Part shown: positions 11,777 through 22,291 of the stretch, piece after piece | Layout: each line of letters opens with the position of its first letter | How positions within the stretch are numbered: the first letter of the stretch is position 1 | Source: Epinephelus fuscoguttatus | Lineage: Eukaryota; Chordata; Actinopteri; Perciformes; Serranidae | NCBI RefSeq assembly: GCF_011397635.1 | Contig: NC_064770.1 | Coordinates: 33,814,598-33,878,597, forward strand | Length of the DNA: 64,000 nt | Direction: 5' to 3' | Position numbers and translations under genes: made by a program | Notes under the pieces: model-generated | Seen by the model: only the letters and a program-made list of their open reading frames with translations | The model's database searches: none | Told to the model about the DNA's origin: nothing

Positions 11777-11968
11777 GTTAGCAGTGACGAGGACGAGGGA
11801 GGATGGTGTGGATGCAGTGTTGGATGCTGCTGCTACACCTCGAGCCGCAGGCTGCTGATGGGCTGCTGACACAGTTGTCTGTCCGCTGCAGTATCTGTAA
11901 GTCCGTCTGCTTGGAGAGGCCTGCCTCAGTGTGGGACACAGGCTCAGAGTTGTCATGTGGCTTTAGAC
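11777..11968 (-). other. csdc2: csdc2 5'UTR part of exon 2
   Basis: On the minus strand a pyrimidine-rich acceptor ending CCCCTCATCAG abuts 11968, and the exon then runs without interruption into the start codon at 11776. An in-frame upstream ATG at 11956-11954 has no stop before the main start. Confidence 0.6.
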
Positions 11969-13004
11969 CTGATGAGGGGAAACAAGGGATGGGAGGGGTC
12001 ATAAGCCTGTTCAAGTCAGAAACAACACACAAACAAAGGGCCTGTGAGGTGAGAAAAGTCTTTGTGGTGTTGCTTCCTTTTGTCCAGGAATATGTTGTTC
12101 TACCCTTAGGCTGTGTTATTAGATAAAAATCATTCCAAAAGGAAAACAGATATTGATGTGATGCCTCCTTAGTCAAATCCCCTTTAACGTTAAGGGGGTA
12201 GTGCAGTGATGTAGTAGTGTGTATCCTAAAGTTGGAGAAAACTTAACAAGAATGATGAAAATGAATGTAGCACAGAGGCCAAGATATCCTGACTATTAGT
12301 GCATATGGGTTTTAAAAAGTGTTGCTACAATTCTTATAATGCAACTTAGCTGTGTGTTTCCATCAATTAACAACCTCCAGGGCTGAAAAATGAAGACAAT
12401 GTGAAAGTGCCAAAAACTGCAGTTCACCTAATGGCCACTTGAGGCTGGCTCCAAACGTGAGTCAGTCCTCATAAAGCTCCATGTTTAATGTTCAGCTTTA
12501 CAGCAGAAACAAACAGCCTGGTACAAAAGACGGTTTTGGTCTTTATAGCTGAGTTGCATAGCAAATCACAGTGGCAATACATCTATGTCCAAACAGGTGC
12601 GTCGGAGAGGGATGAGCAGAACACAACTTGAAGAGAAAAGTCATCGGGTTTCATCAGGTTTTCCTGATAAAGGTTTAGTTTACTGAAACACTGCAGCATT
12701 AAAATAATTATTTTTGCAAGTTAGCTGTGCACAGGAGTTTTCTCTACAAGTAACTACGGCTACAGCGTTGGTTAGGTAACTAAGGCGTGACCCTAAGTTC
12801 ACAGAGTATAGGTGTAGCTATAACTGTAACTATTTCAGTGTGTTTTCAGTTCATGAAAATCAATTGTAATATTGAGGTTGGGGTCTTGGTCTTGCTCAGA
12901 GTTTGGTTAAACTAAAAGACTCTTTATGGAGTCAGATGTTCAGTTTCTCTAGTAAGAGGTCTACATTTTGCTTTAATTGTTTCATTGGTTTTCCCTATTA
13001 AAGG

Positions 13005-13165
13005 GGTTTTTTGAGGGAGTTTTTCCTTGTCCGATGTGAGGGTCCAAAGGACAGAGGGATGTTGTATGCTGTAAAGCCCTCTGAGGCAAATAGTGATTTG
13101 TGATATTGGGCTTTATAAATGAAACTGAAAACTGAATTGAATCGAATCAAATTAAATCGAAGCCT
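13005..13165 (+). mobile_element. LINE/SINE 3' end with GAATT-type tail
   Basis: Contains TTTTTCCTTGTCCGATGTGA, GTAAAGCCCTCTGAGGCAAA, GTGATATTGGGCTTTATAAA and then a degenerate CTGAATTGAATCGAATCAAA repeat. This is the usual arrangement of a 5'-truncated CR1/L2-like element ending in a short tandem tail. Confidence 0.5.
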
Positions 13166-13330
13166 GTTTTTCACAATAAAAAAAATCTGCATTAGCATCA
13201 GCGTTATCACAGGTAACCATTGCTATAATGCACTGTGATGACTAATTTAGCCGCCTCAGGATTATCTCCACACTCTTATCCAGATATGGTCACTTCTGGT
13301 TCCAAAAATCCAAGATGGCGATGGCCAAAT

Positions 13331-13640
13331 ATTTTCATTCATTCATTTTCTGTGTGCTGGAGCCTATCCCAGCTGACATTGCCAGAGGCAGGGTTCACCC
13401 TGGACAGGTCACCAGACTATCACAGGGCTGACACATGGAAACAGACAACCATTCACACTCACATTCACACCTACGGACAATTTAGAGTCACCAATTACCC
13501 TGCATGTCTTTGGACTGTGGGAGGAAGCTGGAGTACCTGGAGAAAACCCACGCTGACACAGGCAGAACATGCAAACTCCACACAGAAGGGCCCTGGCTGG
13601 CTGGTGGATTCGAACCCAGTGCTAATCTCTGCAAACTCAA
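13331..13640 (-). mobile_element. tRNA-derived teleost SINE (reverse)
   Basis: Same family as 4,610-4,930, here reversed: GAGCCTATCCCAGCTGACAT, CCTGGACAGGTCACCAGACT, TTTAGAGTCACCAATTACCC, GTCTTTGGACTGTGGGAGGA, CATGCAAACTCCACACAGAA and a B-box-like GGATTCGAACCC at the head end. The plus-strand open frame across it is not a gene. Confidence 0.8.
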
Positions 13641-14252
13641 AGCTTCTACACTGGAGTCCACAAAACAGTGGGTGACGTCACAATGACTACATCATTTACA
13701 CAGTCTATGGTTTCCATGAGACCCTCCTAATAAACTCCACATCTCCAGTGTGTAACACAGGGTTCCTGTTAGAAACATGAAGTCTTCAAGCCCCACTTTA
13801 GATGACAAGCTGACCTTGGGATGGAAATCTTGTAGACTGCCCCTTTAAATCCAGCCCCAAGTTTCATGACATGTAGAAACACTAATTTTCTTTTTCTCAC
13901 CTGCACCTTTCCCTTTGTGAGTTTCCCTTTGGCTCATTTGGAAACTATCTACATTCCTCTGAAACCCCCGTGATCATTAGGGGTTATCTCTGCTTCCAAG
14001 AATATTTATAAACGTGAAGATTCAATTTTCATATCTACTTGACTTGCATTCCTATCTTAGTGTATCACAGGGCGTTATCATTGTACAGTGTGCATTCAAT
14101 ACATGTCAGAGTTAGAGTGTGCCTAAATTATTCATCTCTGTCTATGTATAGAGTGCATTGTTCACTAATACTAAAATCCGCTTCATATCCTGTCGAGGCA
14201 GGTGACCTTGCCCTTTAATACCTTGTAATCTGTGATCCCCACAGTGATATTT

Positions 14253-14345
14253 CAAGGTCAGGAGATAAGATAAGATCAAATATAAGATAAGATAAGCCTT
14301 TATTGTGTCTCTAAGGGGAAATTTGTAGTGGGGTTTTTGAGCACC
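14253..14345 (-). mobile_element. LINE 3' tail (reverse) with ATAAG repeat
   Basis: GATAAGATAAG-type repeats followed by CCTTTATTGTGTCTCTAAGG and GGAAATTTG are the reversed end of a 5'-truncated fish LINE. Confidence 0.5.
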
Positions 14346-14672
14346 CACCTTTAGGAATAGGGTTGTGCATGTAACTATGCAGATATCCATAATATACCAG
14401 AACATACACACCAAGAATATTACTTGACGTCCTACACCAAAAACTGCACACACATCCCATAATAAATCAAAACCATAACCTTAATATTGCACCGGATATG
14501 ACGCGGCAGATGACTGATCTCCGGTCAGTACTCAAGGGTTGATACACCCCACAAACCCCATTAACACTGACACACGCCGCGTCGATCCATATAGGCAGGC
14601 TTTACATGTTTTTCACGCCCACGCACACACCATCCTCTCGCCTGTGATGATGCAGGAGCTCCGCACGCGGCG

Positions 14673-14731
14673 TGACGTCAGAACAGCTGCAGAACGCCGC
14701 CTCCAGTCCAGTGGTGCGTTTCCTGACGTCA
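14673..14731. promoter_or_regulatory. Paired consensus CRE sites in CpG-rich csdc2 intron 1
   Basis: Two perfect TGACGTCA palindromes at 14673-14680 and 14724-14731, 51 bp apart, sit in a CpG-rich block (about 14,560-14,760) with CAGCTG and CCGCCTCC motifs between them. This lies about 0.8 kb inside the transcript from the predicted csdc2 start. Known: TGACGTCA binds CREB/ATF dimers. Enhancer or alternative-promoter activity is inferred. Confidence 0.45.
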
Positions 14732-14871
14732 GCGCCCCCATTCCCAAACGATCAATTGCATCCAAACAGGAGTACTACAGGCGTAATATTACACAGGGTC
14801 CGGACACACTAAGAGATGAAGCTCACAATATGAGAAACTGCTTCAGTGGAGATGGATCCAAACATTCAGTT

Positions 14872-14872
14872 G

Positions 14873-14904
<32 letters not shown>

Positions 14905-14921
14905 CAGCAGCAGCAGCAGCA
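14872..14921. repeat. (AC)n and (CAG)5 microsatellite
   Basis: An (AC)14-like run is followed after a few bases by five CAG units. Confidence 0.95.
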
Positions 14922-15457
14922 GGAGAACATCTGGATGTGCAGAAATGAAGCAACAGACTTAAGAGGGTCACGGCTCCACAAATCTCTCCCCTGTCCCGTG
15001 ATGATCATGAAAAGGCAGTGTGTCAGTGAAATGTGTGTGTGGAGTTAGTTGAATTCACTTTCCTCAGAAAACCATGAAACCACATTTTACATATTTGCTT
15101 CTCCCCTTGTTTTATTCTAACAAACAACCAAATTAATACCGGATTTAGAGCCTTAATAGCTAATATCTGCAATTTCTCAAAGCATTCATGCAGGATAACT
15201 TGGACAAAAGCAGGATGAGAGGTCCGTCACAGAGAGCAGGACGCGGTCAGATATTGAGGACGTGTTCCACCAGTCCATCCTCAGCACAACCACAGATGAA
15301 CACATCATCTAAAATAAAATCTATCTGATTTATTTGACGGGTTACCTGTCCAGCATGCAAAGAATACTATGTCCCGACCCCAAAACAAAGCCACCCTGAC
15401 ACACTCCCCCCTGCAGCCACCTCAACATGCACATATAGCCACAGAAATGTTACTTAC

Positions 15458-15505
15458 TGCATCGGCTGCTCTGCTCCGGTGGGTCGAGGACGATCAGCGC
15501 GTGTG
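15458..15505 (-). other. csdc2: Predicted non-coding first exon of csdc2
   Basis: On the minus strand the sequence ...CCGATGCA is followed by a strong donor GTAAGTA at 15457-15451. A TATA box (TTATATAA) lies at 15540-15533, which places the start of transcription near 15,505. The exon would be short and spliced to 11,968. Mammalian CSDC2 also begins with a non-coding exon. cDNA support is not available from sequence alone. Confidence 0.5.
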
Positions 15506-15532
15506 TGTGAGTCTGCCTTGACTCGGTGTGTA

Positions 15533-15540
15533 TTATATAA
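15533..15540 (-). promoter_or_regulatory. csdc2: TATA box of predicted csdc2 promoter
   Basis: TTATATAA on the minus strand about 30 bases before the predicted start, within a CpG-rich stretch running to about 15,650 (CGACGGAAAACCCTGACGTG, GACGACGCGAGGGG). Confidence 0.5.
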
Positions 15541-15658
15541 CGACTTGTTAAATAAATAAGTCGACTAAATCCGTGCAGTCCGACGGAAAACCCTGACGTG
15601 ACGACGCGAGGGGCTGCTGAGTCTGCGCAGCTGGCGGAGATTCCGATGGCGTGATGCG

Positions 15659-15701
15659 ACTGTGTGTGTGTGTATGTGTGTGTGTGTGTGTGTGCGCGCG
15701 C
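15659..15701. repeat. (TG)n microsatellite ending in (CG)n
   Basis: A TG dinucleotide run with one TA interruption ends in GCGCGCGC, about 120 bp upstream of the predicted csdc2 TATA box. Confidence 0.95.
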
Positions 15702-16178
15702 AGAAAATGACTCTTCATTCCTTGTCGTGTGTGTCATCTGTTGGGGCACAGTGAGCTCAGTGTTGAGAGGTACTGATGATGTTAACCACACTGCAGCTGC
15801 TCTCGTGCTGATCTGTTATTAAGGATGTGTGATTGATTTTACATTTTCACATATGTCACTTAAAACCACCAGAAAAGGTTTTAATGCCTGTGATGAGGTC
15901 AGAGAGCGTTGATTTAGCTCCACTGTGTCTGTGGTTATGAATATATGTGCATGGTGAATACGCTTCCTGCAGACAGTGTTTGTGAAGCATGAAGCAGGGT
16001 CACATGCACACCACCTCCTTTTGTCAGTAAACACTCTTCACAGTCTGACCCAGTTTCACAACACACGACTGAGACAGACACGGACTGACCATGCAGTTGT
16101 CACATGACACACAGCCCACTGCATTTCTAATAATTACACAGAAGTGTGTCAGAGTTGCTAAACTAATAGAGACGAACA
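15702..16178. other. Intergenic, nothing recognised
   Basis: Unique-looking sequence upstream of csdc2. No exon, repeat family or RNA gene was recognised on either strand. Confidence 0.5.
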
Positions 16179-18226
16179 TTAAAGGCACAGTTCACACAAG
16201 ACACAATAATATTTTTCCTCTTATCTAAAGTGTTGTTAATCAGTCTGGATTGGTTTGGTGTGAGCTGCTAAGTGTTGGAGATGTCTGCCTTCTCTTTAAT
16301 ACAATGGAGCTGGATGGCACTGGCTTGCAACACATTCTCACTCCAACCTCGTCACGTATCAACGTTTGACTCTCCACGTCCAGATACGACGTGCAATGTA
16401 CCACGGGTGCATTTGTTGTTGACGTTCTGGGACACCGTGTCAAGTTCTGCCTGTTACATGCATTGTCTTCTTTCAAAATACACTTCAGTTCTCACAGGAA
16501 ATTTATTGTTACCATACAGCTTCTTTAAGTACAACACTAGGAATTGTTGGGTTCAAGAAAAAAGAACAGGGTTTGGCTTTATAATTTTACAGGAAGCGAG
16601 CACTGCTCTCCTGGGTGAAAGTCGGTGTTTGTTGGCCCAACTTGGACATTGTGTTTCCCCCGACGCCGCCGGGCAGCAGCATATCATGCCAACGTTAAAG
16701 GACGACTGTTTTTCATCGGTATCTGACGCCACAAGTCACTGCCCGAGCACCGCGTTTTAGGACTTCTGAGTAAGACCAGGTTGCAGCTTGTGGTGCTCAA
16801 AGCATAAAAAAAACCACATTAAGATAACTTAACAGCGATGTCTCTTTCCCGAAATCGCAACACATTCTCACCCCAACCAAGCCTCCAGGAACAGCCCTGG
16901 GTTTTGGAGCCAGTTTAACATGGTGGCCAAAAGTGGAATCACACCACAATGTGGAAGATTCGGGTAATTCATACAGCAAAAATAGAGCTTTTTTTGGCTT
17001 CATGTGCAACTTTAATAGAAATGGCGGGGGGCTTGTCTCAACTCATCAAATACCGACGCTTGGTCGGTGGCCCATCGCATCAAAATAGACATGCTGGTTA
17101 CCCTTCCTGCGTCGGTGTTGGACATTCAGGGACAGCGTGTCAATTTCGGCTTGTTGCATGCACCATCTCTTTTAAAATTAAACTTCCATTTTCAAATGCA
17201 CAGTTTCTGCTCTACAAATTTAAACAGTCTTCTTCAAAATAAACTTAGAACGTAGGCAACAACAAAAAAAAAAAATCATTTTTAGGTTTACTTCCTTAGG
17301 TTTAGGCAACAAACGCACGTGGTTAGGTTTAGAAAACAACATGATGGAGAAAAAAAACATAATGTAACATCACATGACACATCACTAAAATAGCATGCTA
17401 AACATAATAGCACACTTCATCAATATTAAAACAACTCCACTGACTTTTGGTTTCATACTGGACGTGAAAAGCAGGCTTTCAGATGAAACTGCAGAGTTTG
17501 TTTGCGGACTTTTCCATTCTTTTTACTATGGTAGCTGCTCAGAGCATTAACAAATGCCGCCTTCAACATTGTCTCACACCGCCCCCAATGGTTGCCTCCG
17601 TGCCTCGGTGTTTGACGCCGACATGTATTAGAAGGAGACTGGGGTGGAAATCATGACCCGGTGGCTCAAGCTAATCCACAGACCTTGATGTGAGCAGTTT
17701 CATGTAGGGACTATTCTCTTTGTACCAAACTACACCCACCAACCGTATCACTGCTCAGAAGGAAGCGTGCAGCTATTGCTAGCTCACCTTGCACCGCTGA
17801 CCCAGCTAACATTACAGCTCAGCTGAGGAGGACGTCATTAAGGTTTAAGAGCACGAGCCTCTCATCCATGAGTAGATGCACACTTTCTTGTGTGCAGTGA
17901 TACGGTTGGCAGGTGTAGTTCGGTAGAAAGAAAATAGCTCCTACATGAAACTGCTCACAACAAGGTCTGTGGATTATCTTGAGTAACCAGGTCATGATTT
18001 CTGGAAAGAGACATTGCTGTTGAGTTTTTCAAATGCATTTTGTTGGCGCTCTGAGCACAAGCGTGTGCCATCCACTTGCATTATATTGGAGAGAAGGCAG
18101 ACATCTCTACGGTCGGTATCTTCAACACTCAGCAACTCACACCAAAACAATCTAAACTGATAAATAAGACTGCAGGTTACGAGGGAAAATATGTATGTTT
18201 GATTTTGAGTTGGACTGTCTCTTTAA
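16179..18226. mobile_element. TTAA foldback element, copy 2, enlarged by nested insertions
   Basis: TTAA edges at 16179-16182 and 18223-18226 bracket the same terminal repeat family as at 10,494 and 38,814. The right half alone is a foldback: CACAGACCTTGATGTGAGCA at 17,677 is mirrored by an inverted copy near 17,970. Between 16,330 and 17,640 the interior holds other repeat families: two blocks starting CAACACATTCTCAC at 16,329 and 16,858, and a GGTATCTGACGCCACAAGTC block near 16,720 that occurs inverted at about 7,210-7,250. No intact open frame. Confidence 0.65.
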
Positions 18227-19100
18227 GAGTGCCCAGCGCAGATGTGTTGTAAACAAGCAGCACTGTGGCCTTCACTGCCCTTCAAACTGTAGGATTTAAA
18301 AGCTGCTCGCTAATCCGTTTTGATATACTTCCTCTAATCACACAAAATGAGAAATCACAACCACTCACACTGATGATACGTCCTTTTACTGTGAGACTGT
18401 AGAGAAATAGACTGCAGGGATGTTAAATAAACTGAGGATGTGTGAGGGAGAAATAACAAATAAGCTTGAAAACTTTTTCTCGCACTGACAAAAATATATT
18501 TTATTGCTGTAATGTTACCTCTGCTTGCACCTTGATATAAATGTGTTATAAGCTGTCCTGTGGGTCTAATTTCTACCAACAAAAATACCACTCAGCCTTT
18601 TTGAATCGTAAGGTCTCAGCATACAGCACCACATTTATTCATCCCTAAAAATGCTATTCAGTGTTGACTTTAAGCCATTTAAGTCAGTTTTGTGCCTTGT
18701 ATATGTCCAACTATCACACTGAAGTTGTGATGACAGTTTGTTACAAATAATGAATCATTTAAACATTGATTTCTTTTGAATTCGAGGTCAGAATCTCAGG
18801 TAAAATATACCAAATGATCACAAATGTCCTTTGAATCATTCTGTTTTTAAATATATGGGTAATTTTACATGTAAACATGAAGCTGGTAAGTTAAGAGCAG
18901 TTTTTACCACACAGTCTCAGTGTGACAGAGAGTAGATCAGTCACTTCACACCGATGTCATCTTGGTTCAGAGAGCAGCTCGACTTTGCGTCTTGCCGTCT
19001 GTACCCAAACAGCTGGGTTCTGCATCTCCAGCCGACCGTCCCTCGTCTCGATGGTTGATCTGTTTGAAACCACCAAATGTCCTCCTCGTCCTCTGCAGTG
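18227..19100 (-). other. polr3h: polr3h 3'UTR and downstream flank
   Basis: Follows the polr3h stop codon on the minus strand. AATAAA signals (minus) lie at 18639-18634 and 18505-18500, giving 3'UTRs of roughly 480 or 610 bases. No other feature was recognised. Confidence 0.45.
18634..18639 (-). terminator. polr3h: Candidate poly(A) signal of polr3h
   Basis: First AATAAA on the minus strand after the polr3h stop codon, about 460 bases downstream. A second copy is at 18505-18500. Confidence 0.4.
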
Positions 19101-22100
19101 CTAACTGTTCCACCATGACAGCAGCCCCAGCCCCGGGTCGCAGATGGTCCCCTGAAACAGCAAGGCAACAGCTCAGGATGGACGTGAAGCGACGCACAAG
19201 GGTGGTTATAAACATTTTAATTAATTAGTCGTAATCTCAGAAAAGGTAGTGTTACACCAGTATAAGAGCCCAGTCACACCAGCATTTATGACAACCAGAA
19301 TAAATCACTTACAATCAGAGTGTACGGTGCCTCTTTCTTCTCCACGCTCTCCTCTGCTGGCGCCGCCGTCGACTGACCCGGTTGTGCTGCCGTGTCTGCC
19401 GTAGCGGTGGACGGGCCTGTCGGCGACGTGTCCACAAAGATTTCATCCGTCACTCGAAAACGGATCTCCTCTCCTTGGTCCATGTAGAGGTCGTGGGCCC
19501 CCTCGTCCGTCTCGTATTCCCACAGCCAGACTTGCTCTGCTTCATCACTGAGGCTGCAGCTAAGGTCCGCTGGACTGATCAGGAGCTGCAGCTACAGTCA
19601 CATTCGTAATGATATGTGATGCAATCCACTTTCCGACATCTACAGGAACATTTAGAAAAAGGATACAACTTTGCAGGCTGTTGAAGTGACTCTGGTGGAA
19701 TGAGAATGTCGTCAAAGAAGCCCATCGTCACTGTGAAACAGACGTTACAGTGTCAGTGTTTACATCGGTACATGTGAGAGCAGAGACACATGTGAGCCCT
19801 CAGGTCGACTGTTTATAATGTCTTCTAATTCTAAACACAATTCAGACTTTGTAGTGGAGTTTAATTTCTTTTTCTTCTTCTACATAAACCAGTTCTTGTT
19901 ACGATTCCAACACTGAAGATAAATTATATTAAAAGAAAGTCAAATGAGGAGTAGACAGCAAGAGGTAGGTGGCTTCTTTGGTACCAGAGGTGTGAAAAAG
20001 TGTAACATGAAAAGAAAGAGAACCAAATAACTGAAAACTTCTTGGATCCTAGCGGGACTGATTTTTCATCGGCTTATCCAAAGCCAGGTCACGGGGGCAG
20101 CGGGCCAAGCAAAGCACCCCAGATGTCCCTCTCCCCAGCAACTCCTTCTAACTCCTCTAATGGGAGGAGCCCAGGAGGATCCTGATCAGATGCCCGTACT
20201 ACCTCAACAAACCTCTTTCTATGTGAAGGAGCAGCGACTCTACTCCGAGCCCCTTACCCTATCTCTAAGGCTGAGCCCAGCCACCCTGAGGAAACTCATT
20301 CAGCTGCTTGTATCCACGACCTCATTCTTCTAGTCACTACTCAGAGCTCATGACCATACATGAGGGTTGGGACGTAGATGGACCAGTAAATCAAAAGCTT
20401 CGCCTTCCAGCTTAGCTCCCTCTTCACCAAGATGGTCCGGTACAGCGCGTGCATCACTGCAGAAGCTGTGCCAAACCGCCGATCCACCTAATGCTCCATT
20501 CCACCCTCACTCATGAACAATACCCTGAGATACTTGATCTCCTTCGCTTGGGGCAGCAACTCTCTCCCAACTCAGAGGGGGCAATCCACCATTTTCCGGC
20601 GAAGAACCACGACCTCTGACTTTGAGGAAACAAATAATCCATTTGCTAATGCATTTCTGGAGATTAAATCAAACATGCTGAGGTGAAAACACAGACGTTA
20701 CCATGAACTCCCTCTTGACTGCAGTACTTGATCTTGCCGAGCAGGATCTCGTCGAGGAAAGGATGAAAAACAACGTACCTGAAATGAACTGACAGAAAGA
20801 TGGGAGCCAATCAGTGGGTTAGAGTCAGGTTATTCATGACTTAAGATCTGAGTGCTAACAGTGGCACTAAGGGTGTTTCACTGTGGTGCCTGAGACCAAC
20901 CTCTTTCACTCTGCAAGCCTGAGAAAGTGTTATATTATTGGATATAAGAAACAGCAGCAACCTGTTTTGGCTCTATATGAGCATGTCCTTTAGTACTTTA
21001 CTCTGAGCAGGGCACTAAAAGGAAACTGTAGGACCGAATTTATCATAAACAAATTAAAACGAGGCAGCTACCCACTTATTTACAATCTGTTTGCAATATT
21101 TGGCAACACGTCTAAAATCTTAAGTGGCAATAAAAACACAAAACATGTTATGATGTGAGTCAGAGAGGAGATGAGAGAGCATCAAACCTTTGGTGTGTGA
21201 GGCTCCGTCCCCCGGGAATATGTAGGAGTCCTCCAGTTTAGTGATGTCATACAAACAGATGCACAGGCCAACGTTATAGACCACCTGTGGAGATACATTT
21301 GTGTTAGTATTATTCGTTCTCCAGCACTTTAGGGTTTATTGGGGGTGTTTTATAGGCAACAAGAAGAAAACTACTTTTATTGAGAAAAGGAGAATGTTTT
21401 TATAAAGTATACACTCTCCAGCCACTTTATTAGGTACACCTTGCTAGTGCCAGGTTGGACCCCTTTGCCTTCAGAGCTGCCTTAATTCTTGGTGTCACAG
21501 ATTCAACAAGGTGCTGGAAACATTCCTCAGATATTTAGGTCCATATTGACATGATGACATCACACAGTTGCTGCAGATGTGTCGGCTGCACATCCATGAT
21601 GAGAATCTCCCGTTCCAGCACATCCCAAAGGTGCTCTATTGGACTGAGATCTGGTGACTGTGGAGGCCATTGGAGTACAGTGAACTCATTGTCATGTTTG
21701 AGATGATGTGAGCTTTGTGACATGGTGCGTTATCCTGCTGGAAGTAGCCATCAGAAGATGGGTACACTGTGGTCATAAAGGGATGGACACGCTCAGCAAC
21801 AATACTCAGGTAGGCTGTGGTGTTTAAACCATGCTCAGTTGGTACTAAGAAAATCTCCCCCACACCATTACACCACCAGCAGCAGCCTGAAGCGTTGATA
21901 CATCAACAAGGCATTTTGGCTCACTGGATATTTTCCATCCTCTGTAAACCCTAGAGATGGTTGTGCTGAAAATCCCAGTTTCTGGCACCAACAACCATGC
22001 CACCATCAAAGTCACTTAAATCACCTTTCTTCCTCATTCTGATGCTCAGTTTGAACTTCAGCAGCTCGCCTGAATGCACTGAGTTGCTGCCACGTGATTG

Positions 22101-22291
22101 GCTGCTTAGCTATTTGCGTAAACACGCAATTGAAACAGGTGTACCTAATAAAGTGGCCGGTGAGCGTGAACATATTATACCTTGTTTGCCAGCTTCTTGT
22201 TGAGCTCCTCAGCTATGGCGTCGTTGAGTTGTCTATGGAAGTCCCACGGAGGGATCCTGACAGTGTCGACCATCTCCACCAACACGAACAT
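19101..22291 (-). CDS. polr3h: DNA-directed RNA polymerase III subunit RPC8, six coding exons
   Basis: Minus-strand coding exons: 22291-22181, 21284-21188, 20788-20702, 19730-19667, 19547-19313, 19151-19101. All introns are GT-AG and the phases match, giving 214 residues (human about 204). The N-terminus [16 protein letters not shown], then [20 protein letters not shown] and [10 protein letters not shown], is the Rpb7-type SHS2 domain (about 1-80). [19 protein letters not shown] and [20 protein letters not shown] belong to the OB-fold half, ending PYTLI then [10 protein letters not shown]. Family knowledge: RPC8 pairs with RPC9/CRCP to form the Pol III stalk, which contacts initiation factors and nascent RNA for tRNA and 5S rRNA synthesis in the nucleus. 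The Ala/Glu-rich linker at about residues 165-195 is some 10 residues longer than in human. Intron 1 carries a Tc1/mariner relic and intron 3 a LINE fragment. The exon containing the ATG probably has an upstream 5'UTR that I could not place. Confidence 0.96.
20045..20630 (-). mobile_element. LINE reverse-transcriptase C-terminal fragment, decayed
   Basis: Read on the minus strand, the region encodes broken stretches such as [18 protein letters not shown] and [20 protein letters not shown], followed by GHEL and a stop. These are recognisable from the region downstream of the reverse transcriptase in common fish non-LTR retrotransposons. In-frame stops and small deletions show it is dead. It lies in polr3h intron 3, opposite no other gene. 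Confidence 0.7.
21411..22168 (-). mobile_element. Tc1/mariner transposon, internally deleted
   Basis: Terminal repeats CCAGCCACTTTATTAGGTAC (left) and its inverted partner GTACCTAATAAAGTGGCC (right) bound about 760 bp. On the minus strand, transposase remnants show [11 protein letters not shown] and [20 protein letters not shown], containing the second Asp and the Glu of a Tc1-type DDE catalytic triad. The two pieces are in different frames (21,636-21,863 and 21,535-21,723), and the N-terminal and middle parts are largely missing. The element fills most of polr3h intron 1 and ends about 12 bases from its 5' splice site. Confidence 0.85.
22175..22180 (-). other. polr3h: polr3h intron 1 donor next to a transposon end
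   Basis: On the minus strand the exon ends AAG and the intron starts GTATAATATG, a weak donor for which the inserted Tc1/mariner terminus begins about a dozen bases further in. The exon upstream is intact. Confidence 0.5.

Larger units (their letters stand above)
12373..13720. repeat. Composite repeat with nested LINE and SINE fragments
   Basis: The left part has CAGGGCTGAAAAATGAAGAC, CACTTGAGGCTGGCTCCAAA and AGCCTGGTACAAAAGACGGT. The right parts are TATGGTCACTTCTGG with CCAAGATGGCGATGGCCAAA (13,285-13,327) and GTGGGTGACGTCACAATGAC with ACACAGTCTATGG (13,668-13,710). These look like pieces of one common fish repeat split by later insertions at 13,005-13,165 and 13,331-13,640. The GGGCTGAAAAATGAAGCC block also occurs near 39,359. 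Confidence 0.5.

Noticed and set aside
13235-13675. 146-codon plus-strand open frame
   Set aside because: It is the antisense of a tRNA-derived SINE and flanking repeat pieces.
14539-15048. 169-codon plus-strand open frame antisense to csdc2 intron 1
   Set aside because: CpG-rich regulatory sequence and a (CA)n run translate as His/Thr repeats. No start context or exon structure.
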